A DNA stretch of 12,334 nt from Rhodoferax sp. (GTDB taxonomy: Bacteria; Pseudomonadota; Gammaproteobacteria; Burkholderiales; Burkholderiaceae_C), in the NCBI GenBank assembly GCA_017880985.1, contig JADGRK010000040.1, forward strand, positions 1-12,334, written 5' to 3'. Below are positions 6,028 through 12,334 of the stretch, one piece after another; the stretch's first letter is position 1, and each line of letters opens with the position of its first letter. The translations under genes and the position numbers were made by a program. The notes beneath the pieces are model-generated. The model saw only the letters and a program-made list of their open reading frames with translations. It ran no database searches and was not told where the DNA came from.

Positions 6028-6947
6028 TGGAATCTTACGCATTGCTCGTCGCCGCCACGCTCAACGCCGGCACGGTGCTCGCGCTGGCCTCGCTCGGCTT
6101 GCTGATCAACGAAAAGGCCGGCATCGTCAATCTGGGTGCCGAGGGCATGATGCTGTGCGCTGCGATTGCCGGTTTTGCTGCCGTGGTCCACTCAGGCAGT
6201 GACCTGATGGGGTTCGCAGCCGGTATTGGCGCTGGCGCCTTGCTGGCCCTTGTTTTTGGCGGACTGGTGATCTGGCTCAACACCAATCAATATGCCACCG
6301 GACTGGCGGTGAGCCTGTTTGGTGCCGGGTTTTCGGCCTTTGTCGGGGTTGGCTACGTGCAGGAGAAGATTGCGGCGCGGGCCAGTTTTGCCATTCCCTA
6401 TCTGTCTGATATTCCACTGCTGGGCCCGGCCTTGTTCAGGCACCATCCCCTGGTTTATCTGACCGTTTTATTGGCACTGGCGTTGATCTGGTTTTTGTAC
6501 CGCACGCGCGCCGGACTGGTGTTGCGCAGCGTCGGCGAAAGCCCTGAGTCGGCCCATGCGCTGGGTTATCCGGTGCGGCGCATTCGTTTGCTGGCCGTGG
6601 TCACGGGCGGGGCGCTGTGTGGCCTGGCCGGTGCTTATATTTCGATTGTTTATACCCCACTGTGGGTCGAAGGCATGGTGGCAGGCAAGGGCTGGATTGC
6701 CCTGGCACTGACGACATTCGCGACCTGGCGGCCAGCCCGGGTTTTGCTCGGGGCTTATTTGTTTGGCGGCGTGACCATGCTGCAATTTCACTTGCAGGGT
6801 ATGGGTGTGGAAGTTCCGAGCCAGTTTTTAAGCATGCTGCCTTATTTGTCAACGGTCGTGGTGCTGGCACTGATTTCACGCAATCCACTGTGGATCCGCA
6901 TCAATATGCCGACCTCGATTGGCAAGCCTTTCTATCCTGGTGCCTGA
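6024..6947 (+). CDS. BMP-type (purine nucleoside/nucleobase) ABC importer permease 2
   Basis: The second permease of the importer, NupQ/YufQ type, 307 residues from the ATG at 6024. An ATG at 6027 is equally possible and better spaced from the GTGGGG at 6015-6020; an in-frame GTG at 6015 is less likely. The start overlaps the permease 1 stop as ATGATG. The family motif NLGAEGMML lies at 36-44. A cytoplasmic loop with VGESPESAHALGYPVRRIR (about 170-188) resembles the ATPase-coupling loop. Hydrophobic spans alternate throughout (for example 7-27, 44-56, 66-84, 94-109, 144-158, 188-209, 276-285). It is followed after 66 bp by the binding-protein gene, which has its own strong ribosome site. Confidence 0.92.
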   Translation: MMESYALLVAATLNAGTVLALASLGLLINEKAGIVNLGAEGMMLCAAIAGFAAVVHSGSDLMGFAAGIGAGALLALVFGGLVIWLNTNQYATGLAVSLFGAGFSAFVGVGYVQEKIAARASFAIPYLSDIPLLGPALFRHHPLVYLTVLLALALIWFLYRTRAGLVLRSVGESPESAHALGYPVRRIRLLAVVTGGALCGLAGAYISIVYTPLWVEGMVAGKGWIALALTTFATWRPARVLLGAYLFGGVTMLQFHLQGMGVEVPSQFLSMLPYLSTVVVLALISRNPLWIRINMPTSIGKPFYPGA

Positions 6948-7013
6948 TTTTACGGTCGATAATTGAAATTTTCTCAACCCCGATGCAACCCCTTGTCCAA
7001 AGAAGGAATTGAA

Positions 7014-8177
7014 ATGACCGACTTGCAAAAACGCTCACTGCTGAAAATCGCAGCATTCACCGCGGTAGCTTCTGCGGTGCTGATGGGCTGCGGCAAAAAG
7101 GCAGAGCCCGCTCCCGCCCCGGCCCCTGCGCCGGTGGCTTCCGCTCCGGCGCCTGCGCCCAAGCCAGAGCCGCTCAAGATCGCCTTTGCCTATGTCGGCC
7201 CGGTGGGTGACGGTGGCTGGACCTTTGCGCATGACAACGGCCGCAAGGCGCTGGAAGCAGAGTTCGGCGACAAGATCAAGACCTCGTTTGTCGAGAACGT
7301 GCCCGAGTCCGCTGACGCTGAGCGTGTGCTGCGCGACATGGCCGGGCAAGGCAACAAGCTGATTTTTGGCACCACCTTTGGTTACATGGAACCGATGCTC
7401 AAGGTTGCCGTCGACAACAAGGGTGTCAAGTTTGAGCATGCCACGGGTTACAAGCAGGCCGAGAACCTGCGCACCTATGACAGCCGCACCTACGAAGGGG
7501 CCTATATGGCGGGTGTGATCGCCGGCAAGATGACCAAGACCAATACGTTGGGCGTCGTCGCCTCGATTCCAATCCCGGAAGTGATCCGCAACATCAACAG
7601 TTTCACGCTTGGGGCCCAGTCCAGCAATCCGAAAATCAAGACCAAAGTGGTGTGGGTGAACGGCTGGTTTGATCCGCCGAAAGAAACCGAGGCCGCCACC
7701 AGCCTGATCAACGGCGGTGCTGATGTGCTGTTCCAGAATACCGATTCGCCTGCTGTGCTCAAGACGGCCGAGGCCAAAGGCAAGCGCGCGTTTGGCTGGG
7801 ACTCCGACATGACCGCCTATGGCCCCAAAGCGCACCTGGCATCGAGTGTGATTCACTGGGCACCGTACTACATCAAGGCCACCAAAGATGTGCTGGAAGG
7901 CAAGTGGGTTGGCGGTGGACACTCATGGTGGGGTGTGAAAGAAGGCGCCATCGACATTGTGTCGATTGCTGAAGATGTACCGGCGGAAACCAAGGCCAAG
8001 GTTGAGGAAGTGAAGAAGGGATTGGCTGATGGCAGCTTTTCCATCTGGAAAGGGCCGCTCAAAGACAACGCCGGCAAAGAAGTGCTGGCTAAAGATGTTG
8101 TGGCCGATGACAAGTTCCTCAGCGGTGTCAACTTCTACGTCAAGGGCGTTGAAGGCAAGATACCTGGCGGCAAATAA
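7014..8177 (+). CDS. BMP/PnrA-family substrate-binding lipoprotein of the ABC importer
   Basis: A periplasmic, membrane-anchored binding protein of 387 residues that delivers substrate to the permeases encoded just upstream. The ATG at 7014 has AGAAGGA at 7001-7007; an upstream TTG at 6963 is rejected. The signal peptide is KRSLLKIAAFTAVASAV with lipobox LMGC and lipidated C26; KRSLLK loosely resembles a Tat motif. An Ala-Pro linker spans about 31-52. The Bmp domain begins around residue 54 (LKIAFAYVGPVGDGGWTFAH) and shows TYEGAYMAGVIAG (159-171), VNGWFDPPKE (215-224) and GWDSDM (261-266), typical of the family. Known members bind purine nucleosides or bases. That, with the XdhB relic, makes a purine the best guess; it is not proven by the sequence. 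Confidence 0.93.
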   Translation: MTDLQKRSLLKIAAFTAVASAVLMGCGKKAEPAPAPAPAPVASAPAPAPKPEPLKIAFAYVGPVGDGGWTFAHDNGRKALEAEFGDKIKTSFVENVPESADAERVLRDMAGQGNKLIFGTTFGYMEPMLKVAVDNKGVKFEHATGYKQAENLRTYDSRTYEGAYMAGVIAGKMTKTNTLGVVASIPIPEVIRNINSFTLGAQSSNPKIKTKVVWVNGWFDPPKETEAATSLINGGADVLFQNTDSPAVLKTAEAKGKRAFGWDSDMTAYGPKAHLASSVIHWAPYYIKATKDVLEGKWVGGGHSWWGVKEGAIDIVSIAEDVPAETKAKVEEVKKGLADGSFSIWKGPLKDNAGKEVLAKDVVADDKFLSGVNFYVKGVEGKIPGGK

Positions 8178-8199
8178 CCGGCAGCCTGGCGACCTAAAC

Positions 8200-8232
8200 T
8201 AGAATCATCCCAGGTGCCTTTTGAAGGCAGCC
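8200..8232 (+). promoter_or_regulatory. Candidate HiPIP promoter -10 and 5' hairpin
   Basis: TAGAAT (8200-8205) matches the -10 consensus at 5 of 6 bases, but no good -35 is visible. Transcription would begin near 8212, right at a hairpin: TGCCTT (8215-8220), loop TTG, AAGGCA (8224-8229), extended by GG/CC with one bulge. No T-run follows, so the hairpin is more plausibly a 5' stem-loop of the HiPIP mRNA than a terminator of the importer operon; either is possible. Confidence 0.3.
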
Positions 8233-8265
8233 AGAATCTTATCAATCATCTCCGGAGAATTTCTA

Positions 8266-8571
8266 ATGTCGAATCGTCGTGAATTTATTGTTCAACTCAG
8301 TCTTGGCAGTGGTGTGCTGGTATCAGGTGCTGCCATGGCCGCCGCGCCTATGTTGGACGAGGCTGATGCCACCGCCAAAGCGCTGGGCTATGTGACGGAT
8401 ACCGCCAAGGCCGATGCAAAAAAATATCCGAAGCACGCTGCCACCCAACAATGCGGCAACTGCACGCTGTTCCAGGGAAAAGCCGGTGACGCAACTGGAC
8501 CTTGCCCGATCTTTGCCGGCAAGCAAGTGGCCGCCAAGGGCTGGTGCAGCTCCTACGTCAAGAAGGCCTGA
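8266..8571 (+). CDS. High-potential iron-sulfur protein (HiPIP), Tat-exported
   Basis: A small periplasmic 4Fe-4S electron carrier of 101 residues. The ATG at 8266 is preceded by GGAGA at 8253-8257. The N-terminus NRREFIVQLSLGSG carries a twin-arginine motif, followed by a hydrophobic stretch and a likely cleavage site after AMA (residue 24), as expected for a cofactor-loaded Tat substrate. The cluster ligands are C63, C66, C80 and C94 (C-x2-C-x13-C-x13-C), with GWCSSY near the end, the HiPIP signature. HiPIPs shuttle electrons from cytochrome bc1 to photosynthetic reaction centres or to terminal oxidases and reductases; the partner here is unknown. It converges on aroC with only 9 bp between the stops. 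Confidence 0.95.
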   Translation: MSNRREFIVQLSLGSGVLVSGAAMAAAPMLDEADATAKALGYVTDTAKADAKKYPKHAATQQCGNCTLFQGKAGDATGPCPIFAGKQVAAKGWCSSYVKKA

Positions 8572-8587
8572 GTTCTGGCTTCAGGCT
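8565..8587. terminator. Possible bidirectional stem at the HiPIP/aroC convergence
   Basis: GCCTGA (8566-8571) pairs perfectly with TCAGGC (8581-8586), with a G-T pair extending it by one and a 9-nt loop. The stop codons of both convergent genes lie in the arms (TGA 8569-8571; TCA 8581-8583). There is no T-run on either side, so function as an intrinsic terminator is doubtful. Confidence 0.3.
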
Positions 8588-9675
8588 GATGCGTTGATGG
8601 GCGTCAAGCCCACCGACACATCTGCGCACTGGGCGCGCTGCCGCAGTGCGTGCTCCATTACCACCAGCGCCAGCATGGCCTCGGCAATCGGAGTGGCCCG
8701 AATGCCGACACAGGGGTCGTGTCGCCCTTTGGTGACGACCTCAGTGGGTTGACCGGCGATGTCAATCGACTGGCGCGGTGTCAGGATTGAACTGGTCGGT
8801 TTGATGGCAATCGACACCTCAATGTCCTGGCCGCTACTGATGCCGCCCAACACCCCACCGGCATTGTTGGATCTGAAACCCTCCGGCGAGAGTGAATCCC
8901 CATGCTGGCTGCCGCGTTGCGTCACGCTGGCAAACCCGGCCCCAATTTCCACCCCTTTGACGGCATTGATGCCCATCATGGCGTAGGCAATATCGGCATC
9001 CATCTTGTCAAATAGCGGCTCACCCAGGCCCACGGGCACGTTCGACGCTGAGATGCGAAGGCGGGCGCCGCATGAATCTCCGGCTTTGCGCAGCGCTTCC
9101 AGATAGGCTTCCAGCGCCGACACATCAGCCACTGGCGCAAAGAATGGATTGTTGGGTACAAAGTCCCACGATTCAAACACGATCGGCAGCTCACCCATCT
9201 GCGTCATGCAGCCACGAAACAAGGTGCCGTATTTCTCAAACAGCCATTTCCTGGCGACAGCACCGGCGGCTACCATCGGTGCTGTCAGACGCGCCGATGA
9301 GCGCCCACCGCCACGCGGATCGCGAAGGCCGTATTTCTGGAAATAGGTGTAATCGGCGTGCCCCGGGCGAAAGGTTTGCACGATATTGGCGTAGTCTTTG
9401 CTGCGCTGATCGGTGTTCTTGATCAGCAGGCAGATCGGCGTGCCAGTCGTCTTGCCCTCATAGACACCACTCAGAATTTCAACCGTGTCGGGCTCGTTGC
9501 GTTGCGTCACAAATTTGGAGGTGCCGGGGCGACGCCGGTCGAGATCGCCCTGGATGTCGGCCTCACTCAATCGCATGCCCGGCGGGCAGCCGTCAATCAC
9601 GCAGCCAATGGCCGGGCCGTGGGATTCACCAAAGTTGGTGACTGCGAATAAGTTTCCGAAGGTGTTGCCGCTCAT
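8581..9675 (-). CDS. aroC: Chorismate synthase
   Basis: Converts 5-enolpyruvylshikimate-3-phosphate to chorismate with a reduced flavin, the last step of the shikimate pathway, in the cytoplasm. At 364 residues it has the usual length and the canonical start MSGNTFGNLFAVTNFGESHG. The three family signatures are visible: GESHGPAIGCVIDGCP (16-31), GLRDPRGGGRSSARLTA (116-132) and RHDPCVGIRATPIAEAM (318-334). The catalytic histidines H19 (GESHG) and H106 (PGHADYTY) are present. There is no Shine-Dalgarno sequence before the ATG, and an extended -10 lies only 8 bp upstream, so the message may be leaderless. It is divergent from metY and convergent with HiPIP. No defects were seen. Confidence 0.98.
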   Translation of the reverse strand: MSGNTFGNLFAVTNFGESHGPAIGCVIDGCPPGMRLSEADIQGDLDRRRPGTSKFVTQRNEPDTVEILSGVYEGKTTGTPICLLIKNTDQRSKDYANIVQTFRPGHADYTYFQKYGLRDPRGGGRSSARLTAPMVAAGAVARKWLFEKYGTLFRGCMTQMGELPIVFESWDFVPNNPFFAPVADVSALEAYLEALRKAGDSCGARLRISASNVPVGLGEPLFDKMDADIAYAMMGINAVKGVEIGAGFASVTQRGSQHGDSLSPEGFRSNNAGGVLGGISSGQDIEVSIAIKPTSSILTPRQSIDIAGQPTEVVTKGRHDPCVGIRATPIAEAMLALVVMEHALRQRAQCADVSVGLTPINASA

Positions 9676-9683
9676 GATGTTGA

Positions 9684-9692
9684 ATTATCCCA
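9684..9692 (-). promoter_or_regulatory. Extended -10 promoter candidate for aroC
   Basis: On the minus strand TGGGATAAT matches the extended -10 form TGnTATAAT with one substitution. Transcription would start near 9677, two bases before the aroC ATG. No -35 at proper spacing is evident, as is common for extended -10 promoters. Confidence 0.4.
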
Positions 9693-9813
9693 GAGTGCCC
9701 GCCCGTGAATCATCAATAATTTGTGGCGCAAAAAAAATGACCCACAATAGGCCGAATTCGAATCCGCAAGCACAGAGTTGAAAGCTTGTTCCGCTGAACC
9801 ACAAAGGAAACCC

Positions 9814-11109
9814 ATGCCCGGCTACTCAGATCCCGGTTTTGACACCCTGGCGCTGCACGCTGGTGCCGCGCCCGACTCGGCGACCGGCGCGCGCGCCGTG
9901 CCAATTTATCTCACCACATCGTTTGTGTTCGAGTCCAGCGACCACGCACAGTCGCTGTTCAATCTGGAGCGGGCCGGTCATGTCTATTCACGCATCAGCA
10001 ACCCGACCAACGCGGTGCTGGAGCAACGCGTCGCGGCGCTGGAAGGTGGCATTGGCGCGATCACGACCGCCAGCGGCCAGGCGGCGCTGCACCTGTGCGT
10101 TGCCACGCTGATGGGCGCGGGGTCGCACATCGTGGCTTCCACTGCGCTCTACGGCGGCTCACAAAACCTGCTGCACTACACCTTGCGCCGCTTTGGCATC
10201 GAGACCACGTTTGTCAAGCCCGGTGACATCGACGGCTGGCGCGCTGCCGTGCGGCCCAACACTAAACTTTTTTTTGGCGAAACCGTAGGCAACCCTGGGC
10301 TGGAAGTGCTGGACATCCCGACCGTGAGTGCGATTGCCCACGAGGCTGGCGTGCCGCTGCTGGTGGACTCGACGCTGACCACGCCCTGGCTGATCAAGCC
10401 GTTCGAACACGGGGCCGATCTGGTCTATCACTCCGCCACCAAGTTTTTGAGTGGTCACGGTACGGTAATTGGCGGCATCGTGGTCGATGGCGGCAGCTTT
10501 GACTGGGACCAGAGCGGAAAATTCCCGGAGCTCACCACCCCTTACGATGGCTTTCACAACATGGTGTTCAGTGAGGAGTCCACCGTCGGTGCGTTCTTGC
10601 TGCGCGCCCGGCGCGAGGGCTTGCGTGATTTTGGTGCCTGCCTGAGCCCGCATTCAGCGTGGCTGATTTTGCAGGGCGTTGAGACACTGTCGCTGCGCAT
10701 GGAGCGCCACATGAGTAACACGCAACGTGTGGTCGAGTTTCTCAGCAGCCACCCGTTTGTGGCACGCGTCGGCCACCCCCTGCTTGAATCGCACCCGAGC
10801 CATGCACTGGCACAAAAACTGCTGCCGCGCGGGGCCGGCTCGGTCTTTAGTTTTGACCTCAAGGGCAGCCGCGAGCAGGGCAAAAAGTTTGTCGAGAGCC
10901 TCAAAATTTTCAGTCACCTGGCGAACGTCGGCGACTGCCGCAGCCTGGTGATTCACCCGGCCAGTACCACCCACTTTCGCATGAGCGACGAGGCGCTGGC
11001 GGCAGGCGGCATCACACAGGGCACCATTCGCCTGTCGATCGGGCTGGAAGAGCCGGATGACCTGATTGACGATCTGAAGCGCGCGCTCCGGGCTGCGGAA
11101 AAAATTTAG
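9814..11109 (+). CDS. metY: O-acetylhomoserine sulfhydrylase (O-acetylhomoserine aminocarboxypropyltransferase)
   Basis: A PLP enzyme of the Cys/Met metabolism (gamma) family that makes homocysteine directly from O-acetylhomoserine and sulfide in methionine synthesis. The ATG at 9814 has AAAGGAA at 9804-9810 and gives 431 residues, the usual MetY length and longer than MetZ/MetB (about 390-400). The opening DTLALHAGAAPDSATGARAV and VYSRISNPTNAVLE (57-70) are MetY-like. D185 in VDSTLTTPW should contact the PLP ring nitrogen, and K210 in SATKFLSGHG is the Schiff-base lysine. NVGDCRSLVIHPASTTH (371-387) includes the substrate carboxylate-binding Arg. An O-succinylhomoserine-specific enzyme (MetZ) is the alternative but fits length and N-terminus less well. 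No SAM-type riboswitch is evident upstream. Confidence 0.93.
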   Translation: MPGYSDPGFDTLALHAGAAPDSATGARAVPIYLTTSFVFESSDHAQSLFNLERAGHVYSRISNPTNAVLEQRVAALEGGIGAITTASGQAALHLCVATLMGAGSHIVASTALYGGSQNLLHYTLRRFGIETTFVKPGDIDGWRAAVRPNTKLFFGETVGNPGLEVLDIPTVSAIAHEAGVPLLVDSTLTTPWLIKPFEHGADLVYHSATKFLSGHGTVIGGIVVDGGSFDWDQSGKFPELTTPYDGFHNMVFSEESTVGAFLLRARREGLRDFGACLSPHSAWLILQGVETLSLRMERHMSNTQRVVEFLSSHPFVARVGHPLLESHPSHALAQKLLPRGAGSVFSFDLKGSREQGKKFVESLKIFSHLANVGDCRSLVIHPASTTHFRMSDEALAAGGITQGTIRLSIGLEEPDDLIDDLKRALRAAEKI

Positions 11110-11114
11110 GTATT

Positions 11115-11217
11115 GTCATTGCGGGCTTAACCCGCAATCCGTGGATCCCGGAGCAGGTCCGGGATGACAGCCTTGTTGAGACCCGGGATGACAGCCAATG
11201 TGAAGCCTGGGATGACA
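11115..11217 (+). repeat. GC-rich palindromic repeat with three 24-bp tandem units, left of the hydrolase gene
   Basis: Starts six bases after the metY stop. ATTGCGGG (11118-11125) pairs perfectly with CCCGCAAT (11131-11138) across a 5-nt loop. ATCCCGG (11145-11151) pairs with CCGGGAT (11159-11165). GGGATGACA then occurs three times, at 11161, 11185 and 11209, with an exact 24-bp period. The combination of TCATTGCGGG, GGATCCCGG and CCGGGATGACA is the style of dispersed intergenic palindromes found in many proteobacterial genomes. The first hairpin could also protect or end the metY transcript. Confidence 0.75.
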
Positions 11218-11232
11218 AATAAAGGAATTACG

Positions 11233-12039
11233 ATGTACTTGCAAGTCAATGGCCACGCAACCTACTGTTACACCGGAGGCAAAACGTTTGATGCCGCCAA
11301 GCCGACGATCATTTTTGTTCACGGTGTCTTGAATGACCACAGCGTCTGGATTCTGCAAACCCGCTATTTGGCAAATCACGGCTGGAACGTGCTGGCCGTG
11401 GACTTGCCGGGGCATTGCCGCAGCGCTGGCGAGCCAGCGACCAGCGTGGAAGAAGCGGCCGATTTCGTAATCGCACTGATGGATGCGGCGGGCCTCAAGC
11501 AAGCCGCCCTGGTGGGCCACAGTTTTGGCTCCCTGGTAGTGCTGGAGACGGCAGCGCGCGCGCCAGAGCGCGTCAGCCAACTGGTGCTGGTCGGCACGGC
11601 CGCCCCGATGAAGGTATCAAAGGTGTTGCTCGATGCCTCTGTCAACGATCCGATGAAGGCCCTGGAACTGGTGAATATCTTCTCGCGCGACACGCTGGCA
11701 CCACCACCCTCGGCGCTGGGGCCGGGCACCTGGGTGCATGGTGCCTCCCTGGCGCTGGGCCGTCGGGTGCTGGCCAGTAACCCCCGTGTCAATCTTTTTT
11801 ACACCGGCTTCAAGGCCTGCGACAGCTATACCCATGGCGAGGAAGCGATGGCGCTGGTGACTTGCCCGGTGCTGTTCATACTGGGCCAAGAGGACCAGAT
11901 GACGCCGCCCAAAGCGGCACAGGGTTTGATTCAAAAGGCGTATCAGTCCAAAGTGGTGTATCTGCCCAGCGGGCACCACCAGATGAACGAAACGCCGGAG
12001 CAAATGCTCACCGCGCTGACCGGATTTTTGAAAGTTTGA
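11233..12039 (+). CDS. Alpha/beta-fold hydrolase
   Basis: A 268-residue serine hydrolase of the alpha/beta superfamily, probably cytoplasmic (no signal peptide). The ATG at 11233 has AAAGGA at 11221-11226. An upstream in-frame ATG at 11164 lies within repeat DNA and would add repeat-derived residues, so it is rejected. It shows the oxyanion region HGVLNDHSVW (30-39), the nucleophile elbow GHSFGS (S97), the acid D221 in GQEDQMTP and the catalytic H248 in SGHHQMNE. A cap insertion lies around 125-200. The substrate cannot be read from sequence: esterases, C-C hydrolases, haloperoxidases and lactonases share these motifs. It stands alone, bracketed by palindromic repeats and not obviously in an operon with metY. 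Confidence 0.9.
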   Translation: MYLQVNGHATYCYTGGKTFDAAKPTIIFVHGVLNDHSVWILQTRYLANHGWNVLAVDLPGHCRSAGEPATSVEEAADFVIALMDAAGLKQAALVGHSFGSLVVLETAARAPERVSQLVLVGTAAPMKVSKVLLDASVNDPMKALELVNIFSRDTLAPPPSALGPGTWVHGASLALGRRVLASNPRVNLFYTGFKACDSYTHGEEAMALVTCPVLFILGQEDQMTPPKAAQGLIQKAYQSKVVYLPSGHHQMNETPEQMLTALTGFLKV

Positions 12040-12046
12040 GACTGCT

Positions 12047-12132
12047 ATTGCGGATTTAGGTTTGTCATTGCGGCCCAGGATCAGAGCCTGTCCCGGGCTT
12101 GATCCGGGGTCCGGGGTTGCAGCATCCGCAAT
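12047..12132 (+). repeat. GC-rich palindromic repeat, right of the hydrolase gene
   Basis: ATTGCGGAT (12047-12055) is the exact reverse complement of ATCCGCAAT (12124-12132), enclosing the element. Inside, GGATCA-g-AGCC (12078-12088) can pair with GGCT-TGATCC (12096-12105). The stretch GTCATTGCGG (12064-12073) is identical to 11115-11124 of the left element. It lies between the convergent hydrolase and minus-strand genes and could act as a transcript end for both. Confidence 0.7.
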
Positions 12133-12159
12133 CCAGCGGATCTCAAACAGCTATTAGGT

Positions 12160-12334
12160 TTATAGCGCATCACGCAGATTGAGTAATGGCCAGCGACCAT
12201 TTCTCCATAAGTTTGTGGTGCTGTCCTCCTGCCTCAGCAAGAGTGCGTTCAGCAGCGGTGCCAGCGCGGTGGTGTCGGGATTGGCCAGCATGATGTAGCG
12301 CGCAGAGTCATCACTCCGCGTTTCATCGAGCCGG
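12160..12334 (-). CDS. C-terminal end of an unidentified minus-strand protein (possibly YihY/BrkB-type membrane protein)
   Basis: The minus strand is open from the window edge to TAA at 12162-12160, giving 58 visible residues. It includes RYIMLANPDTTALAPLLN, ALLLRQEDST and NGRWPLLNLRDAL at the end. The composition looks like a real protein, and the stop lies next to an intergenic repeat, as expected for a gene end. The ending recalls the cytoplasmic tail of YihY-family inner membrane proteins in Burkholderiales, but this is from memory of the pattern only and is a weak call. The N-terminal part lies beyond the window. Confidence 0.5.
   Translation of the reverse strand, partial: RLDETRSDDSARYIMLANPDTTALAPLLNALLLRQEDSTTNLWRNGRWPLLNLRDAL

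Noticed and set aside
7035..7922. Long open frame on the minus strand opposite the binding-protein gene (295 codons)
   Set aside because: It is a shadow of the clearly functional plus-strand gene, caused by GC-rich third positions. It shows no recognisable motifs or ribosome site.
9676..9813. SAM-responsive riboswitch before metY
   Set aside because: The gap is only 138 bp, shared with the aroC promoter, AT-rich with an A8 tract, and shows no multi-stem fold or conserved SAM aptamer core that I can see.
11159..11217. Short CRISPR-like array from the three regularly spaced GGGATGACA units
   Set aside because: The period is 24 bp with most of the unit conserved, leaving no room for unique spacers, and no cas gene is near. 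It is a simple tandem repeat.
11164..11232. Earlier in-frame ATG for the alpha/beta hydrolase
   Set aside because: The extra residues would come from tandem repeat DNA, whereas the ATG at 11233 has a good AAAGGA ribosome site and starts at the normal fold boundary.

Overview
The window looks like a chromosomal segment of a Gram-negative betaproteobacterium, most likely of the Comamonadaceae (Rhodoferax/Polaromonas type). The evidence is moderately high GC, the protein character of AroC and MetY, a Tat-exported high-potential iron-sulfur protein (HiPIP), and two complete or partial amino-acid/nucleoside-type ABC importers. The species call is an inference from gene content; no database was searched.

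Region 1 (1-2150): the distal part of a branched-chain amino-acid ABC importer operon (livM C-terminus, livG, livF), ending in a plausible intrinsic terminator. A 50-bp palindromic repeat sits in the unusually long livM-livG gap.

Region 2 (2151-3359): a Crp/Fnr-superfamily regulator with an FNR-type recognition helix and a near-consensus FNR box just upstream. It is followed by a 514-bp stretch without an intact gene. That stretch holds, on the minus strand, a frameshifted remnant of the C-terminus of a xanthine dehydrogenase molybdopterin subunit (XdhB).

Region 3 (3360-8177): a four-gene BMP/PnrA-type importer operon (double ABC ATPase, two permeases, lipoprotein binding protein), with overlapping genes. 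The XdhB remnant next door suggests the cluster was once part of a purine uptake and catabolism locus. A second copy of the 50-bp palindromic repeat, plus a partial third copy, has been absorbed into the 3' end of the ATPase gene and adds about 36 residues to the protein.

Region 4 (8178-11109): housekeeping and electron-transfer genes. These are HiPIP, chorismate synthase aroC (convergent with HiPIP, 9 bp apart) and the divergent O-acetylhomoserine sulfhydrylase metY.

Region 5 (11110-12334): an alpha/beta hydrolase gene flanked on both sides by members of a different GC-rich palindromic repeat family, then the C-terminal end of a minus-strand gene that runs off the window.

No tRNA, rRNA, insertion sequence, CRISPR array or phage gene was seen. 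Most of the window is ordinary metabolism and transport. The least ordinary features are the 50-bp repeat, whose two full copies differ by a compensatory base pair, its incorporation into a protein, the XdhB relic, and the hydrolase bracketed by repeats.
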